Numbered from the stretch's first letter, positions 1 through 6,059 are shown. The stretch is 8,825 bases of DNA from JBECKR01 sp040235415 (GCA_040235415.1 JBECKR010000330.1:1-8825), one strand, 5' to 3'. Notes: generated by a model not told the origin, from the sequence alone. A program made the numbers and translations.

Positions 1-69
1 CTTTCGATACAACGCCAGGGCTTGAAAGCGACGGTCTTCGAACGTGGCGGCGTCTCGCTTCTCTCGCAT
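1..69 (-). CDS. Partial ORF at window edge, possible helix-turn-helix or transposase N-terminus
   Basis: An ATG at 67-69 opens a reading frame that runs off the window after 23 codons. The peptide begins MREKRDAATFEDRRFQALAL and ends YRK. The charged start followed by a helix of the type RRFQALALYRK resembles the N-terminus of homeodomain-like HTH proteins and of winged-helix transposases, where a glycine-rich turn and a second helix would follow. That resemblance is from memory and rests on very few residues. It lies 47 bp after the stop of the short HTH gene on the same strand. There is no clear Shine-Dalgarno site, and the ATG sits inside an inverted repeat (51-78). It could also be a chance open frame. 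Confidence 0.35.
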   Translation of the reverse strand, partial: MREKRDAATFEDRRFQALALYRK

Positions 70-78
70 GGCGAGACG
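51..78 (-). repeat. Inverted repeat enclosing a start codon
   Basis: CGTCTCGC (51-58) and GCGAGACG (71-78) are perfect 8-bp inverted arms. A nested alternative pairs TCTCGC (62-67) with GCGAGA (71-76) around a 3-base loop. On minus-strand RNA the fold would enclose the ATG of the edge ORF (67-69). It may be a translational control hairpin, an operator, or chance. There is no T tract, so it is not a typical terminator. Confidence 0.45.
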
Positions 79-116
79 ATACCACGTCAAACGTTCCGTG
101 TTAAGACAATAATGCG

Positions 117-266
117 TCAATCAGTAACGAACGGAGGACCTTCTCCCCGAGAGCGCCAGTTCCGGAGCGTCTGGACCGCAACCGTCAGGAACTCGGCGGC
201 GTCCCGTTCGTTGACCAGGCCGACGACCTTCCCACCGGGCAGGGTCAGGGTGTGGCAGAGATTCAT
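117..266 (-). CDS. Very short helix-turn-helix DNA-binding protein (MerR/excisionase-like, HTH_17 type)
   Basis: This 49-residue protein carries the core of an HTH_17/excisionase-type fold: VNERDAAEFLTVAVQTLRNW followed by RSRGEGPPFV. It matches the usual pattern of an AAEFL helix, a turn, a TLRNW recognition helix and a GxGPPF strand. Relatives normally continue with a wing (GRxVRY) and an SDLxxWL helix; here a TGA follows two residues after PPFV. I checked the other two frames and neither restores the missing part. An upstream in-frame ATG at 275 would add three residues, but 266 is preferred: GGAG at 276-279 lies 9 bases away and the ATG overlaps the stop of the 34-residue ORF as ATGA. Likely role: regulator or recombination directionality factor of the element. 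Function is inferred. Confidence 0.7.
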   Translation of the reverse strand: MNLCHTLTLPGGKVVGLVNERDAAEFLTVAVQTLRNWRSRGEGPPFVTD

Positions 267-367
267 CGTTCGCATCTCCGAAGCGTCGCCAGCGAGGCGA
301 TCGGTCGCAGCGGTTGGTGGGCTGCGACGGCGACGACGTCCCTGGGGATGAAGTTGTCCAGCGACAT
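263..367 (-). CDS. 34-residue micro-protein coupled to the HTH gene
   Basis: The peptide starts MSLDNFIPRDVVAVAAHQPL and ends RPIASLATLRRCER. I recognise no family. Three sequence features support translation. AGGAG (377-381) lies 9 bases before the ATG at 365-367. The ORF sits between the DUF3631 stop and the HTH gene on the same strand. Its TGA overlaps the HTH start codon as ATGA, a common coupling arrangement. It may be a real small protein, or a leader whose translation delivers ribosomes to the HTH start. It has one cysteine and a basic C-terminus. Confidence 0.5.
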   Translation of the reverse strand: MSLDNFIPRDVVAVAAHQPLRPIASLATLRRCER

Positions 368-385
368 GGGATCGGTCTCCTGAGG

Positions 386-400
386 GACGGGGCGCCCGTC
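386..400 (-). repeat. Short hairpin before the 34-residue ORF
   Basis: GACGGG (386-391) and CCCGTC (395-400) pair around a 3-base loop. On the minus strand the hairpin falls between the DUF3631 stop and the AGGAG site of the micro-ORF. There is no T run, so it is more likely an RNA-processing or stability element, or chance, than a terminator. Confidence 0.35.
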
Positions 401-423
401 ACGCTGCCGGTGGGTACGCTGCC

Positions 424-1611
424 TCACGCGGATTCACCGACAGCTTGCGCCCGCCCCGACGTGTACGAATTGCAACGAAGTTTCGGGTGTAGCGGCGGTT
501 GCACGGCGTCAGGAGCCCACTTCGCGAGGGCTGCGTGAACATCGGATCGCCGGTACCCGCGCTTGACGCGATCGCGGAAGCGGATCGCGTGGGAACGGAC
601 CCCGTATGGCCGCAACAGCCGCGACATCCGCAACGCGTCGAGGGGTTCGCCGTTCTCGAAACTGGTCCAGTGACGGTTTTCCAGCTTGCCCAGCTGGTGG
701 AGGAGCCTCTCGGTCTCGAGTCGCGACGCTCTGGTCCTCTCGAACACGTCCCACGTGTCCTTCAACAGGACCACCGCTATGTCGTCGCCGTCGTCGATGT
801 CGTTCCCACTTAGCGCCTGCGCTGCTTGTCGGGCAAGTTCTGGCCACGTTCCACCGCAAATGTCGGCGATCGTGATCAACGGCCGCCAATTGTCCTGGGC
901 GCGATCGTTCAGGTCTTCCGGTACCGGCCGGTCGAGGACGGACAGCCACGGGAGATAGATCTCCACCCAGTGTCTCGCGCGAGCCTTGAGGGGAGCAAGT
1001 TCATCGGGAACGCGGTCGAGGCGAACCCGTTCGACCGCTTCCGACGGTGCACGTCGGCGCATCGGGATGTCGATCGCGCGGTCCTGGATCGTGGAAGGCA
1101 AGCTTCCGATGAGCGCGAGTACCTTCGGGCACCAGGTGCTGTACTCCTCGACTCCGGTTCCTCTCGGCGCTGCGCGGAGCACGCGTGCCGCGCTTCGCGT
1201 GTGGCCCGCGTTCAGGATGCCGCGAAGCGCCTCGTTGCCGCGAACGAAAGTGTCTCCCTCGTCGATGAGCAGCGTCGGCATGCGTTCGTCGTCACCGAGA
1301 ACGCGGAAGATCGCGGCGGCGGAGATGTTCGACGTGGAGATCGGGTCGGGCACGAGTTCGCGAACGAGTGACAGCGTCCGTGTCTTCCCGCAGCGCTTCT
1401 GCTCCGAGGAGAACACGAGAAGCGGGGCGACGTCGAACGCATCGATCGCATGCGCGAACATCACCCATAGCGCGATGGTCCCCGCCGCGTGCCGAGGAAG
1501 GACGAGATAACGCCGCAGGATCCGAACGGTCTCGTCGAGAATTTCGGAGCCGTCGACCAGTTCGTGCTGGGCGATCGGCATCTCCCATGGAAGCGGAAAC
1601 GGGGTGCTCAC
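424..1611 (-). CDS. DUF3631-type P-loop ATPase/helicase-like protein of a mobile element
   Basis: This 395-residue protein has a Walker A-like loop, SEQKRCGKT (about 69-77; the usual first glycine is absent), and a Walker B, TLLIDEGDT (113-121). It also has a sensor-like segment, LIGSLPSTIQDRAIDIPMRR. Near residues 257-290 is the DUF3631 signature DRAQDNWRPLITIADICGG followed by TWPELARQAAQAL. DUF3631 proteins are mostly found in phages, integrative elements and plasmids, often with primase or helicase regions; this copy has no visible primase domain. The GTG start at 1609-1611 is chosen over an upstream ATG (1692) because GGAGG (1619-1623) lies 7 bases away and GTGA overlaps the stop of the upstream 107-residue gene. 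Likely role: DNA unwinding or replication initiation for the element. The exact activity is inferred. Confidence 0.85.
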   Translation of the reverse strand: MSTPFPLPWEMPIAQHELVDGSEILDETVRILRRYLVLPRHAAGTIALWVMFAHAIDAFDVAPLLVFSSEQKRCGKTRTLSLVRELVPDPISTSNISAAAIFRVLGDDERMPTLLIDEGDTFVRGNEALRGILNAGHTRSAARVLRAAPRGTGVEEYSTWCPKVLALIGSLPSTIQDRAIDIPMRRRAPSEAVERVRLDRVPDELAPLKARARHWVEIYLPWLSVLDRPVPEDLNDRAQDNWRPLITIADICGGTWPELARQAAQALSGNDIDDGDDIAVVLLKDTWDVFERTRASRLETERLLHQLGKLENRHWTSFENGEPLDALRMSRLLRPYGVRSHAIRFRDRVKRGYRRSDVHAALAKWAPDAVQPPLHPKLRCNSYTSGRAQAVGESA

Positions 1612-1931
1612 GACACCACCTCCGCCCCGGGCGCGGCGACGGTGGCCGTGTGCTGCGACGTGATCGGCCCCCAAACGTCCTTCCGGACCCACATTCTGCG
1701 GCCGGCAGGGGCATCATCGAGCAGCCCGGGATCGACGACGCCGATCTGATGAACGATCGCGACAGGAACCCACTCCGCCGATTTACAGAAGCGCTCGTGC
1801 GCGCGCCCAGCACGTCCCGGCTCGGCCTTCGAGGGCTCGCCTCCGTTGACGCAGGCCGCGTTCCAGCAGTCGAGGAGGACCGCGTGTCGCCCGGACGCGT
1901 CGGTCCCCTGTGCAAGTTCGATCATCTCCAT
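1608..1931 (-). CDS. Hypothetical 107-residue protein with a possible Cys/His metal site
   Basis: This is the first gene of the minus-strand operon. It starts at ATG 1929-1931 with AGGAG (1941-1945) 9 bases upstream. I do not recognise the family. The N-terminal half has Cys22, Cys27, His45 and Cys49, within LDCWNAACVNGG and GRAGRAHERFCKSAEW. The spacing could form a small zinc knuckle before a short C-terminal region rich in hydrophobic and basic residues. Its stop overlaps the GTG of the DUF3631 gene (GTGA, 1608-1611), so the two are probably co-translated. In comparable elements, small zinc-binding proteins often precede replication genes; applying that here is inference. Confidence 0.6.
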   Translation of the reverse strand: MEMIELAQGTDASGRHAVLLDCWNAACVNGGEPSKAEPGRAGRAHERFCKSAEWVPVAIVHQIGVVDPGLLDDAPAGRRMWVRKDVWGPITSQHTATVAAPGAEVVS

Positions 1932-1951
1932 CGTGCTCGTCTCCTACTCCG

Positions 1952-1968
1952 GGCTCGACCATCGAGCC
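1952..1968 (-). repeat. Hairpin in the leader of the minus-strand operon
   Basis: GGCTCGA (1952-1958) and TCGAGCC (1962-1968) form a perfect 7-bp inverted repeat around 3 bases. It lies just upstream of the AGGAG site of the 107-residue gene and inside the 5' leader if the promoter proposed at 1985-2014 is right. It may affect translation or be a regulator site. Confidence 0.45.
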
Positions 1969-1984
1969 GCCTGACGGACGCTGT

Positions 1985-2014
1985 ATTTCAAAATGAAGTG
2001 CGCCGCCCTGCCAA
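1985..2014 (-). promoter_or_regulatory. Candidate promoter for the DUF3631 operon
   Basis: Read on the minus strand, TTGGCA (2009-2014, 5/6 match to the -35 consensus) is followed after 18 bases by TGAAAT (1985-1990, 4/6 match to the -10). A small inverted repeat, TTCA-AAA-TGAA (1987-1997), overlaps the -10 and could be an operator half. The call rests on consensus matching only. Confidence 0.35.
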
Positions 2015-2035
2015 CGATAGCAAGCCCGAAGTAGA

Positions 2036-2048
2036 TTTGCAATGCAAA
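2036..2048. promoter_or_regulatory. Palindrome in the divergent control region, candidate RHH operator
   Basis: TTTGCA-A-TGCAAA is a perfect 6+6 palindrome with a one-base centre. It lies 30 bp before the start of the ribbon-helix-helix-like gene and within the divergent region shared with the DUF3631 operon. A weak -10-like TACATT (2055-2060) lies next to it. RHH repressors commonly bind short palindromes beside their own promoter, so autoregulation and control of the divergent operon are plausible. Binding itself is inferred. Confidence 0.45.
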
Positions 2049-2077
2049 ATGCGATACATTTCTGTCCGGAGGACGTC

Positions 2078-2461
2078 ATGGCCAGAGAGAAGCCTAAAAA
2101 TCAACAATTCTCGTTCCGGCTCGATCCCGAGCTGTCCGATGGTCTTCGTGAGGTCGCGAGATCGCACGGCACCATCCCGTCGCGGTGGCTGCGGGACACG
2201 CTCACCCAGGCGATTCGCAGGGAGCGGAGCGTGACGCGGCTTCGAGACCTGTCGAAGCGATTTCACGATTCGTTGCAAGTTGTACGTTCGAAGGAACTTA
2301 GGGACGCTCTGGCTCTCACGGACGACGAGCTCGAGGAGGCGTTGAACGCCTTGCGGATGGCCGGGACCTTCTGGATGGAGGCGAAGTCGGAGATCCTCGA
2401 GCTCGCGGAACGTCTCCTCGGGCGCTTTCCGGAGGGCCAGCCGGGCAGCTTGCCGCGGTGA
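2078..2461 (+). CDS. Ribbon-helix-helix-like DNA-binding regulator
   Basis: This 127-residue protein starts with a lysine-rich tail, then a beta-strand-like QQFSFRLDPEL, helix SDGLREVARSHG, turn TIPSRW and helix LRDTLTQAIRRE. This order and length fit the Arc/MetJ (RHH) fold, in which the strand contacts DNA as a dimer. The C-terminal part (about 50-127) is helical and charged (DDELEEALNALRMAGTFW, then EAKSEILELAERLLGRF) and may mediate oligomerisation. An in-frame ATG at 2042 lies inside the palindrome. The ATG at 2078 is preferred because GGAGG (2068-2072) sits 5 bases before it. The gene diverges from the DUF3631 operon and lies 80 bp before the AbiE-like pair, so it may be the element's switch regulator. 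Confidence 0.65.
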   Translation: MAREKPKNQQFSFRLDPELSDGLREVARSHGTIPSRWLRDTLTQAIRRERSVTRLRDLSKRFHDSLQVVRSKELRDALALTDDELEEALNALRMAGTFWMEAKSEILELAERLLGRFPEGQPGSLPR

Positions 2462-2490
2462 GGGTGTCGTCGAGGACTCTGACGCTCGGT

Positions 2491-2541
2491 GTCCGCTAAG
2501 ACGGCTTGTCCGTTAATAAAGGACGAGCTAAGTTAGCGGAC
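2491..2541 (+). promoter_or_regulatory. Three-copy GTCCGYTAA operator array before the AbiE-like module
   Basis: Three related 9-mers occur in 51 bases: GTCCGCTAA (2491-2499), GTCCGTTAA (2508-2516) and the inverted copy TTAGCGGAC (2533-2541). The first and third are a perfect 9-bp inverted repeat. A smaller palindrome, GCTAAGTTAGC (2527-2537), overlaps the last copy. The AT-rich TTAATAAA (2513-2520) between them may hold a -10. The array ends directly at the antitoxin ATG (2542). AbiEi-type antitoxins are known to repress their own promoter by binding inverted repeats, so this is the natural operator candidate. Confidence 0.6.
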
Positions 2542-3576
2542 ATGAAGCTCATCGAATCCGATCTCCTCGACCGCTGCGTGACGAATCTCCGGGATCTGCC
2601 GTTCGTCACGGGTGTCGACGTACGCCGCGATACCGGCACGAAAGCCCCGTTCATGGATGCGGAGATTGAGATCCGGACCGACATGGGCGTCCACAGCGTC
2701 GTGGTCGAGGTCAAGCGAACGCACCTCACTCGGACGATCGTCCAGGGAACGCTCGCCGACCTCGAACGCCGCCTGAAACGCCCGTGGATGCTCTGCGCTC
2801 CGCACGTCGGAAGGATCCTCGGCAAGTTGCTTGCCGATCACGACGTCAACTACATGGACGCCGCCGGGAACTGCCGCCTGCGATTGGAGCCCGGCTACTT
2901 CGTGGTGATCGAAGGTCGAGCGACCCGGTACGAGCCCGCGAAGGAGATCGGGATCCGCGCCCCAGGGTTCCAGGTTCTGTTCGCGTTGCTGGCCCGACCA
3001 ACACTCCTCAACGCTCCGATTCGGACCCTGGCCGAGGCTGCCGGGGTAGGGAAGACCGCCGCGGCAGAGCGGCTGATCCAACTCCGGCAGGACGGGTTCA
3101 TCGTCGACATTCAAAGGGAGACGCGCGTGGTTCGCTTCAAGGCCGTGCTCGATCAATGGCTCGCAGGTTACGAGACTCAAGTGCGCCCCCGGTTGGTGGT
3201 CGGTCGATACCGAATCAAGGAGCGCGATCCGGACGTCCTGGAGCGGCGGATCGAGGCCGCGCTTCCCGAGGACTTCACCTGGGCATGGGGAGGAGGCGCG
3301 GCGGCGATGCGTTTGACCGGTTTCTATCGCGGCGACCAGACGATCCTCCATGTCGACCGCCGACTCCCGGACCTCGCGAAACGCATTCGAGCACTACCGG
3401 CCGACGACGGTCCGCTCACGGTCCTTCGAGCACCCGGCCCGATCGCGTTCGAAGGAGTCAAACCGCGAACGGTCCACCCGCTCCTGGTCTACACCGAGCT
3501 CCTGGCGCAACACGACGATCGCGCACGTGCAGCAGCCGAGGAGGTCCGGCAAGCCTTTCTCGAGGATTTCCATTGA
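2542..3576 (+). CDS. AbiEi-like type IV antitoxin with PD-(D/E)XK-like N-terminal domain
   Basis: This 344-residue protein has three apparent parts. Residues 1-115 look like a restriction-nuclease fold: D39 (MDAEIEI), then VVVEVKR with E56 and K58, giving a D...ExK motif, followed by DVNYMDAAGNCRLRL. Residues 141-205 form a winged helix (FQVLFALLARPTLLNAPIRT, then LAEAAGVGKTAAAERLIQL). Residues 215-344 resemble the AbiEi C-terminus (TWAWGGGAAAMRLTGFYRGD). In type IV systems the antitoxin counters the nucleotidyltransferase and represses its operon without stable complex formation. The next gene is that toxin, overlapping by 4 bases. ATG 2542 is chosen over TTG 2506, which would place the repeats inside the gene; neither start has a good ribosome site. 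Whether the nuclease-like domain cuts DNA is unknown. Confidence 0.75.
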   Translation: MKLIESDLLDRCVTNLRDLPFVTGVDVRRDTGTKAPFMDAEIEIRTDMGVHSVVVEVKRTHLTRTIVQGTLADLERRLKRPWMLCAPHVGRILGKLLADHDVNYMDAAGNCRLRLEPGYFVVIEGRATRYEPAKEIGIRAPGFQVLFALLARPTLLNAPIRTLAEAAGVGKTAAAERLIQLRQDGFIVDIQRETRVVRFKAVLDQWLAGYETQVRPRLVVGRYRIKERDPDVLERRIEAALPEDFTWAWGGGAAAMRLTGFYRGDQTILHVDRRLPDLAKRIRALPADDGPLTVLRAPGPIAFEGVKPRTVHPLLVYTELLAQHDDRARAAAEEVRQAFLEDFH

Positions 3577-4358
3577 GCCTCTTCTCGGAGGGCCAAAGTC
3601 GGGTCCTACGCTCCCTACTCGAGGTCTGGCCCGAGGACCGGTTCGTCGTCGTCGGGGCGACGGCCCTTGGCGTGCATCTCGACATGCGTTGGCGTCAGAC
3701 CATGGATCTCGACCTCACCGTGGCCGCATCGGTCGAGGAGTACGTCGAGGCGCTCGAGGCGCGAGGGTGGTCCCGGCTCAGGAACTCGTATCAAGAGTGG
3801 ACCGCGGCCGGCGGGCATCGGGTGGACATCATTCCCGCGACGCCGGAGATGATCGAGCGGGGGACATTCGTTTGGCCGGACGGAGCTACCGCGATCTCGC
3901 TGGTCGGCTTCCGGATGGCGTTCGCGACCGCGATGGCCGTGCCGCTCGACGAGCGACGGTTGGTCCGGATCGCGTCCCTGCCCGCACTGACGCTCATGAA
4001 GATGGTCGCCTTCCTGGAACGCCCCTACCAGCGGGATCGTGATCTCAGCGACATCGCGTATATCTTGGAGGAGCACCTCGCCGAGGATGCGGCGGAACGA
4101 TGGAGCGACGAGGTCGTCGAACTCAACCTCGACTTCGAAGACGTCGGCGCGTTCATTCTCGGGCGTCGAGTCGCGAAGACGGCGGATGCGGCGGAGTCTC
4201 GAGAGGCGGTTCGATTCGTCGATCGGGTCCTCGAGCCCGGCTCCGGCTACCACTTGGCCGGCCGGATCTCGACGTTGGGTCCTCAGTCTTGGCGGGACGA
4301 TCCGGATACGGTGATCCGTCGCTTCGAGGTGCTCAAGCGAGGATTGTCTTCGCGTTAG
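3573..4358 (+). CDS. AbiEii-like nucleotidyltransferase toxin of a type IV toxin-antitoxin pair
   Basis: This 261-residue protein has polymerase-beta-type nucleotidyltransferase features. RFVVVGATALGVHL contains a G28-A-T variant of the GS/GG motif. RWRQTMDLDLTV supplies the metal-binding D45 and D47, and HRVDIIPA supplies a third acidic residue, D85. A second conserved block, LMKMVAFLERPYQRDRDLSD (K143, R150, D155, D160), matches the AbiEii/DUF1814-type C-terminal half. Such toxins transfer nucleotides to RNA targets such as tRNA and stop growth during phage infection; the target here is unknown. The TTG start at 3573 is supported by GAGGA (3562-3566) 6 bases upstream and by the TTGA overlap with the antitoxin stop. 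A much longer frame upstream is only the shadow of the antitoxin gene. Confidence 0.8.
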   Translation: MSLFSEGQSRVLRSLLEVWPEDRFVVVGATALGVHLDMRWRQTMDLDLTVAASVEEYVEALEARGWSRLRNSYQEWTAAGGHRVDIIPATPEMIERGTFVWPDGATAISLVGFRMAFATAMAVPLDERRLVRIASLPALTLMKMVAFLERPYQRDRDLSDIAYILEEHLAEDAAERWSDEVVELNLDFEDVGAFILGRRVAKTADAAESREAVRFVDRVLEPGSGYHLAGRISTLGPQSWRDDPDTVIRRFEVLKRGLSSR

Positions 4359-4432
4359 AGCCCCGGGCGCTCCGTCACGAAGTCCGTCATCGGCGATTCG
4401 CCTCGGGCGCCTGAGTCCGGTTGCGCCGAAAT

Positions 4433-4470
4433 TCTCCGTGATACGCTTCTTCGGATTCGTGTCACGGAGA
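4433..4470 (+). promoter_or_regulatory. 13-bp hairpin burying the ribosome binding site of the HEPN gene
   Basis: TCTCCGTGATACG (4433-4445) pairs with CGTGTCACGGAGA (4458-4470) over 13 positions with one G-U pair, leaving a 12-base loop that contains CTTCGG. The right arm includes GGAG (4466-4469), the Shine-Dalgarno site 9 bases before ATG 4479. In RNA the fold would block initiation; as DNA it is a near-perfect operator. No T tract follows, so it is a poor terminator for the upstream toxin gene. Confidence 0.65.
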
Positions 4471-4478
4471 CTCGTCAT

Positions 4479-6059
4479 ATGGATCTCCGAACGCTCGCCC
4501 GGGAGGCCTTCCACGCGGCGGCCCGAGCCGCTCGAGAGATAGCCGATTCGTACTTGGCTGTCGGCTCCGTTCCCGGCATTGAGCCCCCGAAGCCGAGTCC
4601 GGACACCCTATCGCGACGCCTGCTGTCTTTGACGCCGACGGTCGCGCTCGGGGATGCGCTGGACGACATCCGTTTCGGAAACACGCCCGTGGAGGGGCTT
4701 CGGCGCACAGAGAGCCGACTGTACCCCAACCCGTTTGAGTTGCGGGGGGCGCCGTTCTGGCTAGACCTGGGTATGGGAGCGATATTCTGGTTCTGGTTCA
4801 AGAAAGACGTCTTTGAGCATCCCGAAACACTCTCGCGGAACGAAGAGGCACTCGCCGAGGAGTTCGTTGCCGCGTTCGAACGGGATCGAACGACCGAGCA
4901 TATCCTGGCATTTCTACTCGGCGTTCGCGTCTCTTCGCCATTGCCGCCTGCCAAGACGTGGCGGATCCGCCCAGCGACCCCGGAGGATACCGCGAAGCTC
5001 GAGTTCGTTGGGCAGGCGCCGATGCCACCCGATGTCTACCTGAGAATGGCAATCCTCGAGGTGGCCGAGGATCGGCGCAGTGCCGAAGCCTCGATTTTCG
5101 ACGTGGATAAAGTGCGCACTCGGCTACGAGGGAAACTGAACACCCTTCGCCTTTTCTTGGCGCTCCAGCCCGACCTCGAAATCGAGCAAAACCTTGTCAT
5201 CGCGTATGACGACAGCGCGCTCTCGTGGCCGGGATGCGATCTGATCGACCGAACGGAGACGCTCGTCGACGAAGCGGAGGAACTCGTTGGCGGATGGGAA
5301 CCTGGGGAAGTGGATCCGGATGATGACGGACAGTTGTCGATGCTCCTCGATCAATTGCTGCGGAAAGAGGTTCCCCATGTCGAGCTCGACGCGGGACGTT
5401 TTCGTCAAATCGTGGGCCACGTGGACGCGTGCAAGGAGATGACGCGCGCCTGGCCCAAGGGAGCGAGAAGGCACGAACGACTCTGGATCGCCCTCGATCG
5501 GCTGTCGCGCGCAACGGAGCGCCTGGGCGTGCGAACGCGGTCGTCCGAGAGAAGGAAGCGGCCTTTCGAATCCATGGGGCGAAGCCCCATACGGAATCGT
5601 CGCCTCGAAGAGACCGTACTTCTCGATCTGGTGATCGCGCTCGAGGCGGTCATGGGGGCTGATGACCAGAGCGGGGAGCAGGACCGACTGAAGCGACGAG
5701 CCGTCCAACTCCTGTCTTCGGACTTCGACGATCCCGCGAGGATTTGGACGGACCTCCGGGAGATGTGGAAAGCCCGAAATGTCATCATGCACGGAGATCC
5801 ACTCGCCGACGACGATCTTCCGGATTCGTATACGCAGCTTCGTCGCCTCCGTTCCCTGGTCGCCTGGACGATCGTGAGGACTCTCGAGGTGTATTCCGTC
5901 GACGCGGCCGATCGGCCAAAGGACGCCAAGAAGGGCCTCAATCGCGTCTACGAGATCGTGGATCTCGCCTCGATCGATCCCGCGCAGAAGGTCCGTCTCG
6001 ACGCCATGAGGCACCCGGGGGTATGCCGTCCGGGGACGTTTACGACGGAGTACGCCTAG
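4479..6059 (+). CDS. Apea-like HEPN domain protein, putative defence RNase
   Basis: In this 526-residue protein the last ~150 residues fit an Apea-type HEPN domain: LLDLVIALEAVMGADD (381-396), LKRRAVQLL (404-412), and IWTDLREMWKARNVIMHGDP with the R433-x4-H438 motif. HEPN domains with RxxxxH are typically metal-independent RNases in abortive infection and toxin systems. The first ~370 residues are not recognised. They include an aromatic hydrophobic stretch, APFWLDLGMGAIFWFWF (91-107), probably too short and turn-rich for a membrane helix, and an acidic run near 278-284. This region could be the sensor. The ATG follows GGAG by 9 bases, and the site is enclosed in a hairpin. The gene stands 120 bp after the toxin gene and 72 bp before the zinc-finger gene, all on the plus strand. 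RNase activity is inferred from the motif. Confidence 0.75.
   Translation: MDLRTLAREAFHAAARAAREIADSYLAVGSVPGIEPPKPSPDTLSRRLLSLTPTVALGDALDDIRFGNTPVEGLRRTESRLYPNPFELRGAPFWLDLGMGAIFWFWFKKDVFEHPETLSRNEEALAEEFVAAFERDRTTEHILAFLLGVRVSSPLPPAKTWRIRPATPEDTAKLEFVGQAPMPPDVYLRMAILEVAEDRRSAEASIFDVDKVRTRLRGKLNTLRLFLALQPDLEIEQNLVIAYDDSALSWPGCDLIDRTETLVDEAEELVGGWEPGEVDPDDDGQLSMLLDQLLRKEVPHVELDAGRFRQIVGHVDACKEMTRAWPKGARRHERLWIALDRLSRATERLGVRTRSSERRKRPFESMGRSPIRNRRLEETVLLDLVIALEAVMGADDQSGEQDRLKRRAVQLLSSDFDDPARIWTDLREMWKARNVIMHGDPLADDDLPDSYTQLRRLRSLVAWTIVRTLEVYSVDAADRPKDAKKGLNRVYEIVDLASIDPAQKVRLDAMRHPGVCRPGTFTTEYA
5574..5590 (+). repeat. GCGAAGC-centred hairpin inside the HEPN gene
   Basis: ATGGGGC and GCCCCAT pair perfectly around GAA, giving a 7-bp stem capped by GCGAAGC, a sequence known to form unusually stable mini-hairpins in DNA. 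It falls in codons for ESMGRSPI, just before the HEPN domain. It may be a translation pause point or simply coding coincidence. Confidence 0.45.

Noticed and set aside
121..402. 93-residue minus-strand frame
   Set aside because: Overlaps the 34-residue ORF and the HTH gene in another frame; the HTH frame has a recognisable fold while this one does not.
1368..2234. 288-residue plus-strand frame
   Set aside because: Antisense to the DUF3631 operon and running through the divergent control region and the RHH gene in another frame; composition typical of a GC-rich shadow.
2784..3572. Long upstream extension of the nucleotidyltransferase frame (ATG at 2784)
   Set aside because: Overlaps the antitoxin gene in another frame and reads as low-complexity arginine-rich sequence. 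The TTG at 3573 has a good ribosome site and a TTGA overlap.
4359..4432. Intrinsic terminator after the toxin gene
   Set aside because: The hairpin at 4433-4470 has no T tract and overlaps the next ribosome site, so it is better read as a control element.
3615..4514. 299-residue minus-strand frame opposite the toxin gene
   Set aside because: Shadow of the nucleotidyltransferase gene, whose motifs are clear on the plus strand; no ribosome site or domain.
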